From the NCBI GenBank assembly GCA_017695065.1, contig JADILZ010000043.1, forward strand, positions 1-56,326: 56,326 nt of DNA, in the 5' to 3' direction. The number at the start of each line of letters is the position of its first letter. Positions within the stretch are counted from its first letter, which is position 1. Of the stretch, positions 8,184-17,746 are shown one piece after another. The notes under the pieces are model-generated. The model had not been told where the DNA came from, did not search any database, and was given only the letters and a program-made list of their open reading frames with translations. The position numbers were made by a program, and so were the translations under genes. Origin of the DNA: Candidatus Cryptobacteroides excrementipullorum. Lineage in GTDB: Bacteria > Bacteroidota > Bacteroidia > Bacteroidales > UBA932.

Positions 8184-8226
8184 CCGGCCGTCAGGGACCC
8201 CCTCGGGGTCTGTCCCTGACGGCCGG
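8184..8226. terminator. Strong bidirectional terminator hairpin
   Basis: A perfect 15-bp inverted repeat (CCGGCCGTCAGGGAC at 8184-8198 and its complement at 8212-8226) surrounds a short loop. It separates the convergent cls and efflux operons and lacks a long T run. Confidence 0.7.
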
Positions 8227-8252
8227 ACTGTCTGAGGCATGCTATGGATGGC

Positions 8253-9629
8253 TTATTCCCTTCCGCCTCCAAGAGCTTGATAAAGAGTCACTACGGACTG
8301 GAGCACCTGGTACTGGTCGCTTATGGTGTTGAGCTGTGCGCTGAGCAGAGACTGCTGTGCTGTCAACAGTTCCAGATATGTTGTCCCTGACGAGTTCCTG
8401 AAGAGGTATTCAGTAGAGGTGAGAGTCCTTTTCAGGTCTTTGCACTGTGCCTGGTGCTTTTCCAGCATAGTCTTGTTGGTCTGTATGGCGAAAAGCGCAT
8501 TGTTGACTTGTTCACCGGCATTCAGCAGGGCCTGCCGGTAGTTGAGCCTGGCGATTTCCTCCTCTGCCTTGGTCACTTTCAGGTTCGCCCTCAGCTGCCC
8601 GTGGTTGAACACCGGCATCGTCAGCTGCCCGAGGGCAGAGAGAAGCCAGCCTGCAGGATTGCTTATGGCCTGTCCGAGGCTGTTTGTCCATCCGGCGCTT
8701 CCGGAAAGGTTGATGCTCGGGTAGAATGCCGCCCTTGCCATATTGGTGTTGTAATATGAGCTTGCATACGCCATTTCAGCCTGTATTACGTCCGGCCTGT
8801 TGGAAAGCAGCTGGAGCGGGACGGACACCGTTATCTCCTCCGGTACCGACTGTTCTTCCAGGGTACCTCTTTCGACAGGGAAGTACGGCTGACCGAGCAG
8901 AGAACATATCGAGTTCTCTGTCTCTCTCTGCTGCCTTACCAGGTCCGCATAGGAGGCTTCGAGTGCATACAGGTTCGCACGAGCCTGTGTGACAGCGCTT
9001 TCGTTTGTCTGTCCGACTCTCAGCATGGCTTCCATCGTCCTGACCTGCTCTTTCCAGATTTTGACATTCTCGGCGCTTATCGCCACCTGACCGTCAAGCA
9101 TGAGGAGGGCATAGTAGGTATTTGCGATGGTCCCTATGATCTGGGAACGGACTGCCTGCTGGTAGGCCTGCTGCTGGAGCAGTGTAGCCTGTGCCCCGCG
9201 TTTCGAGTTCAGAAGGGACCCGAACAGGTCGATGTCCCAGCTTACTGCACCGCCGGCGTTGTACGTCCAGCTTGCCTTGCCTCCGTCAATGCTGCTGAGC
9301 CCTCCCTGCGGTGTGAGGTTCAATGACGGTGCGTAAGCCCATTTGGCCGCTGAAAGCTGTGCCTTGGCCTCCTCGACCCTGAGGATTGCGCTCTGCAGGT
9401 CCACGTTGTGCTCAAGTCCGGTACGGATCAGGTACTGGAGATGAGGGTCCGTGAACATCTCGTCCCACGGGATGTAACCGAGTGAAGTAGTGTCCTCGAT
9501 GGCGGCTTCAGCCGCTTCCGTCCTGTAGAGGCTGTCCACAGGCAGGTCCTCGGGCCTCTGGTATTTGCGGTAGATCGAGCAGCTGCTCGCCATCACAATG
9601 ACTATTGTATATAAAAGTATTTTTTTCAT
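8253..9629 (-). CDS. Outer-membrane efflux lipoprotein, OprM/NodT (TolC) family
   Basis: This is the outer-membrane channel of a tripartite RND pump. The signal peptide ends in MASSC with the lipidated Cys at residue 17. The rest shows the duplicated TolC-family pattern of long alanine/glutamine-rich helices (for example VEEAKAQLSAAKWAYAPSLN and its second-half counterpart YASSYYNTNMARAAFYPSIN). The length (458 aa) is typical. It is the third gene of the operon; its ATG overlaps the stop codon of the pump gene by one base (TAATG), so translation is coupled. Confidence 0.93.
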   Translation of the reverse strand: MKKILLYTIVIVMASSCSIYRKYQRPEDLPVDSLYRTEAAEAAIEDTTSLGYIPWDEMFTDPHLQYLIRTGLEHNVDLQSAILRVEEAKAQLSAAKWAYAPSLNLTPQGGLSSIDGGKASWTYNAGGAVSWDIDLFGSLLNSKRGAQATLLQQQAYQQAVRSQIIGTIANTYYALLMLDGQVAISAENVKIWKEQVRTMEAMLRVGQTNESAVTQARANLYALEASYADLVRQQRETENSICSLLGQPYFPVERGTLEEQSVPEEITVSVPLQLLSNRPDVIQAEMAYASSYYNTNMARAAFYPSINLSGSAGWTNSLGQAISNPAGWLLSALGQLTMPVFNHGQLRANLKVTKAEEEIARLNYRQALLNAGEQVNNALFAIQTNKTMLEKHQAQCKDLKRTLTSTEYLFRNSSGTTYLELLTAQQSLLSAQLNTISDQYQVLQSVVTLYQALGGGRE

Positions 9630-12600
9630 TATGCTCTGTCCTCCTTTCTTTTACCCATTACACGCTCTTCGATATACTGGAAAATCGTGAAGAACACAGG
9701 TGTTATGAATACAAGGGCGATTGTTCCGATGATCATACCTCCGATGACAGGGATACCGAGTGAGTGGTAACCGTTGGCGCCGACTCCGCTTGCGATTGCC
9801 AGAGGCAGGAGCCCGAATACCATCGAGAATACTGTCATCAGGATAGGCCTGAGCCTTATTCCTGCTGCAGAGATACCTGCCATGCTGAGGGACATTCCCG
9901 CCTTTCTTCGCTCACTTGCATATTCCGTGATAAGGATCGCTGTCTTGGAAAGCAGACCGATCAGCATGATTATACCTACCTGCATGTAGATGTTGCTCTC
10001 GATTCCCCATATCCTGGCTGCGAGGAACGATCCCATGAGTCCGAACGGCACGGAGCAGATGACTGCCAGAGGCAGGAAGAAACTCTCGTAAAGGCCGCAG
10101 AGGATGAGGTAGATGAAGACGATACACAGGATGTAGATCAGTGTGGTCGTGTGTGATTCGGCCAGCTGGGCCTCCTCTCTCGTCATTCCGGAGAACTCGT
10201 ATCCGAATCCTGTCGGAAGGACTTCGGCAGCCACTTCCTGTACTGCGATAATCACATCTCCTGAGCTGTATCCGTCCTTAGGCATACCCTGTACTGTAAT
10301 GGACGGGAACAGGTTGAACCTGCTGAGGATCTCAGAACCGTATGACTTGGTGAGTGTGATGAACTGGCTCACCGGCGCCATTCCGGATGCAGTCTTGACG
10401 AAGATGTTGTCGAGAGACTGCAGCTGGTCCCTGTCTTCGGCCCTGGCCTGGAGTATTACACGGTACAGCTTGGTGAACCTGTTGAAGTTGGATACGTATG
10501 AACTTCCGAGGTAACTCTGCATTACGGAAAGCACCTGGTCTGCGGTAGTTCCGGCCCTGAGGCATTTCGCTGCGTCCACATCTACGGTGTACTGAGGGAA
10601 CTCTGTACTGAAAGATGTGTAGGCCATCTGGATTTCAGGCCTCTGGTTGAGGGCGGCGATGACTTTCTTGGTCATCTCGTTCAGCTCTTCGATACCTTTT
10701 CCTGACCTGTCCTGGATATCCACCTGGAAGCTGTTTCCGGTACCGTATCCGGAGATCATAGGCGGTGCGAATATGAAGATCTGTGCGTTCTTGATATGCG
10801 CTGTCCTGGCATATATCTGGTTCATCACCGCAGTGTTGCTGTGCTCCTTTCCTTCCCTTTCATCCCATGGCTTGAGCTTGATCATGAGCATACCATGGGA
10901 GGCGCCGCTACCTGCAAACGAGAAGCCGGCCACCTGGTTGAATGTGCGGATTTCCGGGATGTCCTGGATGCTTTCCTGCACTTCGGTTAGAATCTTGTTG
11001 GTCTCGTTGAGTGTGCTTCCTGCTGAAGCATCCACACTCATGAACAGGGAACCTGTATCCTCGTTAGGCACAAGGCTGGTCTTTGTGGTGCTCATGAGAT
11101 ACATCAGAAGTCCTATCGCCCCGAGTATCAGGAGTCCGGAGAGCCACTTGTTGCCGATGAAGAACTTCACGCCGAATTTGTATTTCCGAACAATCCTTCC
11201 GAACACAGTGTCGAATGCAATCCTGAACCTGGTGGAGAACTGCTTAGGCCGTTCCCCAGGCTTTACCTCCTCGTTCGGCTTGAGCAGGAGGGCGCAGAGT
11301 GCAGGTGAGAGCGTAAGCGAGTTGACAGCCGAAAGCCCGACCGCTGCAGCCATGGTAAGTCCGAACTGCGTATAGAAGATACCGGATGTACCACCCATGA
11401 ATGACACAGGGATGAACACGGCCATGAACACGAGTGTGGAAGTGATGATGGCGGAAGACACGCCGCCGGCGCCGTCAACAGCCGCGAGATACGGTGACTT
11501 GTACCCTTCGTCGAGCTTGACCTGGACCGCCTCCACCATGATTATGGCGTCGTCCACTATCGTTCCGATCGCCAGCACCAGTGCAAACAGCGTCAGAAGG
11601 TTTATGGAGAATCCTGCAATCACGAGGAATGCGAATGTACCGATAAGCGCAACAAAGATACTGATGGTAGGGATGATGGTAGCCCTGACGTTCTGCAGGA
11701 ACACATATACCACCAGGACCACAAGGATGATGGCTTCAAACAGGGTCTTGATGACTTCATGTATGGATGCATCGAGGAAGTCCTTTGTACTCATGATGTC
11801 CACGATCTCCACTCCTTTCGGGAGGTCCTTCTTTGCTTCCTGGAGGTATTCATCTATCGCGTTGATGATCTCGTTGGCGTTACTTCCCGCTGTCTGGTTG
11901 ATCATCATGGTCACACCAGGCGCACCCATCACACGTCCTTCGTATGAATATGATACGGCACCGAGTTCGAGGTCTGCTATATCCTTGAGCTTGAGGATAC
12001 GGCCGTCGTCGTATGCCTTTATTATGATGTTGCCGAACTGCTCTTCCGTCTCGAGACGTCCCCTGTACTTCAGGGTGTACTGGAACACGTTCTTTGAGTC
12101 TTCTCCGATGGCTCCGGTGGATGCTTCGATGTTCTGTGCGGACAACGCAGCACTCACGTCGCTCGGCTGGAGCTCATACTGGGCCATGATGTCCGGCTTG
12201 AGCCAGATACGCATGGCATAGTCACCTCCCATTACGTTGGCCTCACCGACTCCGGAAATACGCTGTATCTCAGGTTTAATGTTGATACTCAGATAGTTGG
12301 TGAGGAATGTCTCGTCATATGTCCCGTCCGGGCTTGTAAGAGCGAAGACTTTAAGGGTACTGCTCTGGCGTTTCATGGTCTCCACGCCGACCCTTGTAAC
12401 TTCTGCAGGCAGCAGGGACTGGGCCCTTGATACCCTGTTCTGGACATTGACCGCTGCCATATCAGGGTCTACGCCCTGCTTGAAATATACGGAGATGGAG
12501 GCGCTTCCGGTGTTACTTGCCTCGGAGGTCATGTATGTCATGTTCTCCACACCGTTGATTGCTTCCTCGAGCGGCACGATCACACTGTTCTGGACAGCGG

Positions 12601-12766
12601 TAGCATTCGCTCCGCTGTACGTCGTGCTTACGCGGATGGTAGGCGGAGCGATGTCAGGATACTGCTCGACGGGCAGCACCGAAAGGCCGATGACACCCAC
12701 CATCACGATGAAAATTGATATTACCAATGACAGGATAGGCCTGTCGATGAATGTTTTAAGATTCAT
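9629..12766 (-). CDS. RND multidrug efflux pump, inner-membrane subunit (AcrB type)
   Basis: This proton-driven HAE1-family exporter has 1045 aa, twelve predicted membrane helices and two large periplasmic loops. TM4 carries the proton-relay pair D405-D406 (GTIVDDAIIMVE) and TM10 the lysine K941 (GLLSKTAILITEYA), so the pump looks active. The beginning (FIDRPILSLVISIFIVMVG) is characteristic of the family. It starts 5 bp after the adaptor gene and is coupled to the outer-membrane gene. The substrate cannot be told from sequence; drugs, bile salts or detergents are usual for the family. Confidence 0.95.
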   Translation of the reverse strand: MNLKTFIDRPILSLVISIFIVMVGVIGLSVLPVEQYPDIAPPTIRVSTTYSGANATAVQNSVIVPLEEAINGVENMTYMTSEASNTGSASISVYFKQGVDPDMAAVNVQNRVSRAQSLLPAEVTRVGVETMKRQSSTLKVFALTSPDGTYDETFLTNYLSINIKPEIQRISGVGEANVMGGDYAMRIWLKPDIMAQYELQPSDVSAALSAQNIEASTGAIGEDSKNVFQYTLKYRGRLETEEQFGNIIIKAYDDGRILKLKDIADLELGAVSYSYEGRVMGAPGVTMMINQTAGSNANEIINAIDEYLQEAKKDLPKGVEIVDIMSTKDFLDASIHEVIKTLFEAIILVVLVVYVFLQNVRATIIPTISIFVALIGTFAFLVIAGFSINLLTLFALVLAIGTIVDDAIIMVEAVQVKLDEGYKSPYLAAVDGAGGVSSAIITSTLVFMAVFIPVSFMGGTSGIFYTQFGLTMAAAVGLSAVNSLTLSPALCALLLKPNEEVKPGERPKQFSTRFRIAFDTVFGRIVRKYKFGVKFFIGNKWLSGLLILGAIGLLMYLMSTTKTSLVPNEDTGSLFMSVDASAGSTLNETNKILTEVQESIQDIPEIRTFNQVAGFSFAGSGASHGMLMIKLKPWDEREGKEHSNTAVMNQIYARTAHIKNAQIFIFAPPMISGYGTGNSFQVDIQDRSGKGIEELNEMTKKVIAALNQRPEIQMAYTSFSTEFPQYTVDVDAAKCLRAGTTADQVLSVMQSYLGSSYVSNFNRFTKLYRVILQARAEDRDQLQSLDNIFVKTASGMAPVSQFITLTKSYGSEILSRFNLFPSITVQGMPKDGYSSGDVIIAVQEVAAEVLPTGFGYEFSGMTREEAQLAESHTTTLIYILCIVFIYLILCGLYESFFLPLAVICSVPFGLMGSFLAARIWGIESNIYMQVGIIMLIGLLSKTAILITEYASERRKAGMSLSMAGISAAGIRLRPILMTVFSMVFGLLPLAIASGVGANGYHSLGIPVIGGMIIGTIALVFITPVFFTIFQYIEERVMGKRKEDRA

Positions 12767-12771
12767 ATTCC

Positions 12772-13896
12772 TTATTCTCCTTCTTTAGTGGAATCAGGTG
12801 CGGCGGCGATCGGTGTGCCTTCTCTGAGCAGACCTGCCCCTTCCGCTACGATTACATCACCCTCTTTCAGTCCCTCTTCTACAATGTACTCTTTTCCGTC
12901 ATTGACCTTGAATACGGAGATCTGTGTCGATGTAGCTTTGCCGTCCACCACCTTGTAAACGAATATCTTGTCCTGGATTTCATAGGTGGCTTCCTGAGGT
13001 ATAACCAGGCATCCTTTCCTTTCGTAAGGGATGTTTATACGGCATGACCCTCCGCTCATCAGGCGTCCTTCAGGGTTGTTGAATACGGCACGCAGGCTTA
13101 CGGTACCTGTGGTCTTGTCAACTATCCCGCTGATGACATCGATTTTTCCAGGGTGGCTGTAGACTGACCCGTCATTAAGGAGCAGGGTCACGTCAGGATA
13201 TGCCTCGATGGTCTTTTCGAGTGAGCCGTACTCTGCCGTGAGGGTGAGGACCTCTTTCTCCGGAAGGGAGAAATATACGTACATCTGGGAATTGTCGGAT
13301 ACATTTATTAGTGAAGTGGACTGGGCGCTGACAAGTGTCCCCACTCGGATGGATGTCATTCCTGCCGAGCCGTTTACAGGGCTTGTCACCTTGGTGAACG
13401 AAAGATTGTTCGCCGCGCTTGTTTCCTGGGCTTTCGCATTGGCGAGATTTGCCACTGCCGTGTTGTAGGAGTTCTTTGCTGTCTGGAGTTCGAAGTCAGA
13501 TATGACTTTCTGCTTGTAAAGCTCCTCGCTTCCTTTGAGATTCAGTTTTGCGGTTGCTTCCTGGGCCTGTGCCGAAGCGACAGCTGCAGCTGCCTGCTTG
13601 TATGCTGCGGCATACGGTATCGTATCGATGATGAACAGGGTCTCGCCCTTCCGTACATTGGCCCCTTCCTTCACAAGTACGTCTGTGATTATTCCCGATA
13701 CCTGAGGACGTATCTCCACATACTGTTTCCCCTCGATCACTGCCGAATAGCTCTGGGAGAGAGTCCTGTCTTCAGGAGCCAGCTTCAGTACTGGGTAAAC
13801 GCTGGCCTGGATCTGTTGCTGCTGGGCTGACTGCTTGCAAGATGTGATGCCGGTAAGCAGGCAAAGCCCGATTGTCAAAACATTTAAACCTTTCAT
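12772..13896 (-). CDS. RND efflux periplasmic adaptor (AcrA type) lipoprotein
   Basis: This membrane-fusion protein links the pump to the outer-membrane channel. The lipobox LTGITSC places the lipidated Cys at residue 20. The lipoyl/barrel-sandwich halves (YVEIRPQVSGIITDVLVKEGANVRKG) flank an alanine-rich coiled-coil hairpin near residues 95-155, followed by beta-barrel and membrane-proximal domains. I place the start at Met 13896; an in-frame Met 39 bp further upstream would give a signal peptide with an unlikely hydrophilic extension and lies inside the promoter. It is the first gene of the three-gene efflux operon and is divergent from an AraC regulator. Confidence 0.93.
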   Translation of the reverse strand: MKGLNVLTIGLCLLTGITSCKQSAQQQQIQASVYPVLKLAPEDRTLSQSYSAVIEGKQYVEIRPQVSGIITDVLVKEGANVRKGETLFIIDTIPYAAAYKQAAAAVASAQAQEATAKLNLKGSEELYKQKVISDFELQTAKNSYNTAVANLANAKAQETSAANNLSFTKVTSPVNGSAGMTSIRVGTLVSAQSTSLINVSDNSQMYVYFSLPEKEVLTLTAEYGSLEKTIEAYPDVTLLLNDGSVYSHPGKIDVISGIVDKTTGTVSLRAVFNNPEGRLMSGGSCRINIPYERKGCLVIPQEATYEIQDKIFVYKVVDGKATSTQISVFKVNDGKEYIVEEGLKEGDVIVAEGAGLLREGTPIAAAPDSTKEGE

Positions 13897-13932
13897 TTTA
13901 CTATATAATTTTTTCCTTGTATTTCCGGGGCA

Positions 13933-13940
13933 CAAAATTA
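13933..13940 (-). promoter_or_regulatory. -7 element of the efflux operon
   Basis: TAATTTTG on the minus strand matches TAnnTTTG and lies 37 bp upstream of the adaptor start. No TTTG is present at -33, which fits a promoter that needs an activator, such as the divergent AraC protein. Confidence 0.5.
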
Positions 13941-13983
13941 TTATATACTTTTTCTTTAAATTTGTTGAAATTTCTTATATATT

Positions 13984-14048
13984 TGTCCAAAAGTTACATT
14001 TTGGCTGACGTTTCCATTTATATAGGGAGTATTTGTCAAAATGCGACA
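13984..14048. promoter_or_regulatory. Paired TGTC-N7-(G/T)ACA sites, candidate AraC operators
   Basis: Two similar sites lie exactly 50 bp apart between the divergent efflux and AraC genes: TGTCCAAAAGTTACA (13984-13998) and TGTCAAAATGCGACA (14034-14048). Including the preceding ATT they agree at 14 of 18 positions. The left one also overlaps the 6-bp inverted repeat CCAAAA/TTTTGG. Their position upstream of the operon's -7 element suits binding by the neighbouring AraC-family protein. This is inferred from pattern and position only. Confidence 0.45.
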
Positions 14049-14076
14049 CTTACGCGCAAAAACTTTGCCATAAATC

Positions 14077-14973
14077 ATGCAATATATAAGTATCCAGCAA
14101 CTTTCTTTGTCAGCCGGGGAGAATAAAAAGGCAGGTGAGGAATTCGTCCTTCTGCAGGCCCCGGACATACGCTGCCTTCCTGACTGCCAGTTCATAGGCT
14201 GCAAGATCATGATTTTCGTGTACAGTGGCACACTGGACGTGTCAATCAACGGCAACCTGAGGCGGGTCGGGAAAAACAGTCTCGTGGATGTGCTTGACGG
14301 TACGATGGTGCGCTTCGGTGAACTGTCCCAGGATGCGGAGGTGTATTGCGCCTTTACCACCAAGTCCTTTATCCTGGATGCCCTTCAGGGGGTTATGCCG
14401 GACCACAGGAACTATCTCTTCAAGATGCTCGTGGACCCGGTCATCAGCCTTGCCGGGGACGTGTGCGAGAATGTGAGGATGCAGATGAGGATGCTCGCCG
14501 ATGTGCTTGCCAGGCCATCCCACCTGTACAGGATGGACATGGTGAAACTCTATGTCAAGGCCTTTTCCCTGGAGATGAGCAATGCGCTGAAGGCCGTCGA
14601 TGACGATTCACTGACATTCCACAAGATAAGCAAGAAGGAATTCATTATGGTCTCATTCATAGACCTTGTGTGGAAGCACCTTACAGACACCCGGGAGGTC
14701 TCGTTCTATGCCAGGGAACTTTGTGTGACCCCCAAGCATCTTTCGCGGATAGTGAGGGAGACTTCTGGCAAGACCCCGCATGAGATAATCGCCGGGGAGA
14801 CCCTGTCCATGTCCCTGCAGCTGCTCCAGAACAACAGCCTTCTCATCCAGCAGATTGCGGACATACTGCATTTCTCTGACCAGGCGTCCTTCTCCAAATT
14901 CTTTAAGAAATATGTCGGGATGTCCCCGGCTGAATACAGGAGGCAGTATTTCGAGATGGATGAACAGCACTGA
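14077..14973 (+). CDS. AraC-family transcriptional regulator, likely of the efflux operon
   Basis: The N-terminal 170 residues are a cupin-like sensing domain (for example MIFVYSGTLDVSINGNLRRVGKNSLVDV). The C-terminal part is a double helix-turn-helix of the AraC type: FYARELCVTPKHLSRIVRETSGKTPHE and then IADILHFSDQASFSKFFKKYVGMSPAEYR. It is divergent from the RND efflux operon across 180 bp that contain repeated candidate operators, so regulation of that operon is the natural inference. Its stop lies only 3 bp from the stop of the convergent uvrB, with no terminator between them. Confidence 0.88.
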   Translation: MQYISIQQLSLSAGENKKAGEEFVLLQAPDIRCLPDCQFIGCKIMIFVYSGTLDVSINGNLRRVGKNSLVDVLDGTMVRFGELSQDAEVYCAFTTKSFILDALQGVMPDHRNYLFKMLVDPVISLAGDVCENVRMQMRMLADVLARPSHLYRMDMVKLYVKAFSLEMSNALKAVDDDSLTFHKISKKEFIMVSFIDLVWKHLTDTREVSFYARELCVTPKHLSRIVRETSGKTPHEIIAGETLSMSLQLLQNNSLLIQQIADILHFSDQASFSKFFKKYVGMSPAEYRRQYFEMDEQH

Positions 14974-14976
14974 CAC

Positions 14977-17166
14977 TCATTTCTCTTTCCAAACCTTAAG
15001 GTATTCCTGCAGAGCCCACATCTCGTCCCTGTACTTCGCTGCGGCAAGGAAGTCGAGGTCTGCAGCCGCTTTCTGCATGTTCTTCCTGGCCTGGTCCGCT
15101 GCCTTTTCCACCTGTTCCCTTGACATGGCCCTTATCACTGGGTCCTGCAGCACTGCGGCAAGGTCAGCCTCTATGTATCCGTCCCTGTAGGCTGAATTGC
15201 TTTCCCGTCTGGAGTCGTGGCCCAGCCCTACACTGACGGTACCTCTGCCCAGGTCGCTCGGGTCCGGTATGTAGTGCGGGGCTTCGTATGAGTTGGCGGC
15301 GCTGACTTTTCCGGAAACTGTGTTCGCAAGCCTCGGATTTCTCCTTTTCCCGGTTTCGCTCCCGTTTTGCGGATATTCGTCCGTGAGGACGTTCTTCTTG
15401 GCTGCCACCTGGGTAGGGGTTATGTTGTGCAGCTTGTTGTACTCCATCTGCTTGGCCCTTCTCCTGTCTGTCTCGTAGATAGTCTCCTGCATCGACCTTG
15501 TGATGGTGTCCGCGTACATTATCACAAGCCCGTTCACGTTCCTGGCTGCGCGTCCGGCCGTCTGTGTTAGAGAACGTCCGGAGCGGAGGAACCCTTCCTT
15601 GTCGGCGTCAAGGATGGCCACAAGTGATACGGTCGGGATGTCGAGCCCTTCACGCAGAAGGTTCACCCCGACAAGTACGTCGAAGAGACCGTTCTTGAAA
15701 TCCTCGATGATCTCGACCCTTTCCAGTGTGTCCACATCCGAGTGGATGTACCTGCACCGCACGCCCATTCTGGTGAAATACTTTTCCAGTTCCTCGGCCA
15801 TCCTCTTTGTCAGGGTGGTGACCAGTACCCTTTCATCCTTGTCAGCCCTGACACGGATCTCCTCCAGCAGATCGTCCACCTGGTTTTTTGTAGGCCGGAC
15901 CTCAATAGGCGGGTCAAGCAGTCCTGTAGGTCTGACAACCTGCTCTACCACAAGCCCTTCCGATTTTTCGAGTTCATAGTCTCCCGGAGTCGCGCTGACA
16001 TATACCTTCTGACCTGTAACCGCCTCGAATTCATCGAATTTAAGCGGCCTGTTGTCGGCAGCGGCAGGAAGCCTGAACCCGTACTCGATGAGTATGGACT
16101 TCCGGGAGTGGTCTCCTCCGTACATGGCCCTTATCTGGGGAAGTGTCACATGGCTCTCGTCTATGAACGTTATGAAGTCCTTCGGGAAATAGTCGATCAG
16201 ACAGAAAGGCCTCATGCCCTCGCTCCTGCCATCGAAATATCTCGAATAGTTCTCTATCCCGGGACAGTATCCCATTTCCTTTATCATTTCAAGGTCATAT
16301 TCCACTCTCTGTTTCAATCTCTTGGCCTCCAGCGGCTTGCCTATCTCCTGGAAAAATTCGCACTGCTTCATCATGTCGTCCTGGATCTGGCTGACGGCTT
16401 TGATGCTGCGCTCTTTGGTGGTCACGAAATTGTTGGCAGGGTATATGGACACCTCGTCCAGGCTGTCGATGAACGCGCCCGTGACAGGGTCGATAATGGA
16501 GATGCTGTCCACCTCATCACCGAAGAACTCGATGCGCACGGCGTTGTCGCCGTACCCGATGCATACGTCCACGGTATCGCCGCGTACCCTGAATGTCCCT
16601 CTCTTGAAATCCGTCTCCGTCCTGGAATACAGAGCATCCACCAGCTGGTACAGCAGCCTGGTCATGCTCCTGGTCTCTCCTTTCCTTACCGTTACTGTCT
16701 GTGCATGGAAATCCGCAGGGTTGCCTATGCCGTAAAGGCATGAAACACTTGATACTACAATCACATCTCTTCTTCCTGAAAGGAGGGACGATGCGGCGCT
16801 GAGCCTCAGCTTCTCTATCTCGTCGTTGATGCTCAGGTCCTTTTCGATGTAAGTGTCGGTCGTCGGGATGTAGGCTTCAGGCTGGTAATAATCATAGTAG
16901 GATACGAAATATTCCACCGCATTGTTAGGGAAGAAGGACTTGAACTCGCCGTAGAGCTGTGCTGCAAGTGTCTTGTTGTGGCTGAGTATCAGGGCTGGAC
17001 GCTGCAGCCGCTCTATGACGTTGGCCATGGTGAACGTCTTTCCTGAGCCGGTCACTCCGAGAAGCGTGACCGCATCCACGCCGCTGTCCAATGCGGAGCA
17101 GAGTCCGTTTATGGCTTCGGGCTGGTCGCCGGATGGGAGATACGGGGATTCTATCTTGAATTTCAT
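14977..17166 (-). CDS. uvrB: Excinuclease ABC subunit UvrB
   Basis: This is the DNA-damage verification helicase of nucleotide excision repair, which receives DNA from UvrA and recruits UvrC. Walker A is GVTGSGKT at residues 37-44. The beta-hairpin [15 protein letters not shown] near residues 90-105 inserts behind the lesion. Helicase motifs include [15 protein letters not shown] and TAGRAARN, and a C-terminal UVR domain ([28 protein letters not shown]) binds UvrC. At 729 aa it is about 55 residues longer than the E. coli protein; the extra length is a glycine/asparagine/serine-rich linker between the helicase core and the UVR domain. Confidence 0.97.
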   Translation of the reverse strand: MKFKIESPYLPSGDQPEAINGLCSALDSGVDAVTLLGVTGSGKTFTMANVIERLQRPALILSHNKTLAAQLYGEFKSFFPNNAVEYFVSYYDYYQPEAYIPTTDTYIEKDLSINDEIEKLRLSAASSLLSGRRDVIVVSSVSCLYGIGNPADFHAQTVTVRKGETRSMTRLLYQLVDALYSRTETDFKRGTFRVRGDTVDVCIGYGDNAVRIEFFGDEVDSISIIDPVTGAFIDSLDEVSIYPANNFVTTKERSIKAVSQIQDDMMKQCEFFQEIGKPLEAKRLKQRVEYDLEMIKEMGYCPGIENYSRYFDGRSEGMRPFCLIDYFPKDFITFIDESHVTLPQIRAMYGGDHSRKSILIEYGFRLPAAADNRPLKFDEFEAVTGQKVYVSATPGDYELEKSEGLVVEQVVRPTGLLDPPIEVRPTKNQVDDLLEEIRVRADKDERVLVTTLTKRMAEELEKYFTRMGVRCRYIHSDVDTLERVEIIEDFKNGLFDVLVGVNLLREGLDIPTVSLVAILDADKEGFLRSGRSLTQTAGRAARNVNGLVIMYADTITRSMQETIYETDRRRAKQMEYNKLHNITPTQVAAKKNVLTDEYPQNGSETGKRRNPRLANTVSGKVSAANSYEAPHYIPDPSDLGRGTVSVGLGHDSRRESNSAYRDGYIEADLAAVLQDPVIRAMSREQVEKAADQARKNMQKAAADLDFLAAAKYRDEMWALQEYLKVWKEK

Positions 17167-17293
17167 GTCGGTCTGATAGGATATTTTTCCGTGTGCGAAA
17201 ATAGTGATAAAAGGGATATGAGGTGTTTATGTCTTGTGTTTTTTCAATAAAACAGCGATTTCGTTTCTTATATCCCGCCATGAGAGGGGTATA

Positions 17294-17406
17294 TAAAAAA
17301 GAAGAGAGACATCAGAACGATGCTCCCTAAAACAGATGAGGTTGGTGCCACTCCCGTGGGACTCCTCGTAACTAACCACATAATTAATAACACTAAAACT
17401 AATAAC
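17294..17406 (-). ncRNA. Candidate small RNA or uvrB leader with its own promoter and terminator
   Basis: A perfect promoter (17413-17443, minus strand) predicts a start near 17406. About 113 nt later a hairpin (GAG-CATC, loop, GATG-T-CTC; 17306-17325) is followed by six T on the minus strand (17300-17295), a classical intrinsic terminator. Between them is a second hairpin in which GAGG/CCTC, GT/AC and CCAC/GTGG stack under a GGGA tetraloop (17338-17367). A minus-strand open frame of 85 codons spans the region but would begin upstream of the promoter and read through the terminator, so I reject it. The RNA could act in trans, resemble 6S RNA, or be an attenuated leader for uvrB, whose ATG lies 128 bp further on. 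I do not recognise the family. Confidence 0.6.
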
Positions 17407-17412
17407 CGGATA

Positions 17413-17443
17413 CAAAGGTACAGCTTTTTTCCTATACTCCAAA
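17413..17443 (-). promoter_or_regulatory. Promoter of the candidate small RNA
   Basis: On the minus strand TTTG (17443-17440), 19 bp, TACCTTTG (17420-17413): an exact match to the Bacteroidales consensus, with the same -7 sequence as the tRNA-Ser promoter. Confidence 0.8.
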
Positions 17444-17653
17444 TCTTTTCTTACATTTTCCAACCAGATTTTATGACCGTGCATGTTTTGGAGATGTCAA
17501 TTCGTTGATTATTAATGTTTAATGGGTTTGTTAAATTTTTGTTACAATTTCTTTTCCAGTACATGGCTCTCCAGTTTTCAGGGTATATCCCATACAGGTA
17601 CAAATTTTGTGTTGAAAGAAATACAAACAACTTCTTGGAATAATAAAAATCCT

Positions 17654-17683
17654 TATATTTGCACCCGGTATTCTGCCGGGTGC
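17654..17683 (+). promoter_or_regulatory. Promoter -7 element and 5' hairpin of the GGGtGRT operon
   Basis: TATATTTG (17654-17661) is a -7 element. Immediately after it, GCACCCGG (17661-17668) and CCGGGTGC (17676-17683) form a perfect 8-bp hairpin with a 7-nt loop. The transcript would therefore start inside or just before the stem, which could protect the 5' end or control initiation. The leader to the ATG at 17747 is about 80 nt. The interval 17444-17650 holds nothing else that I recognise. Confidence 0.6.
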
Positions 17684-17746
17684 TTGGCTTTTCTTGCCGT
17701 ATTGTCCCGAAGGGATATTTAAAAAGGAACTAAATTTTAACAGGTT

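Noticed and set aside
15742..16743. A 333-codon open frame opposite uvrB
   Set aside because: uvrB is complete and conserved here; the antisense translation shows no domain and no promoter or ribosome site.
17227..17484. An 85-codon minus-strand frame upstream of uvrB
   Set aside because: Its start lies upstream of a perfect promoter and it would have to read through an intrinsic terminator; the structured RNA explanation fits better.
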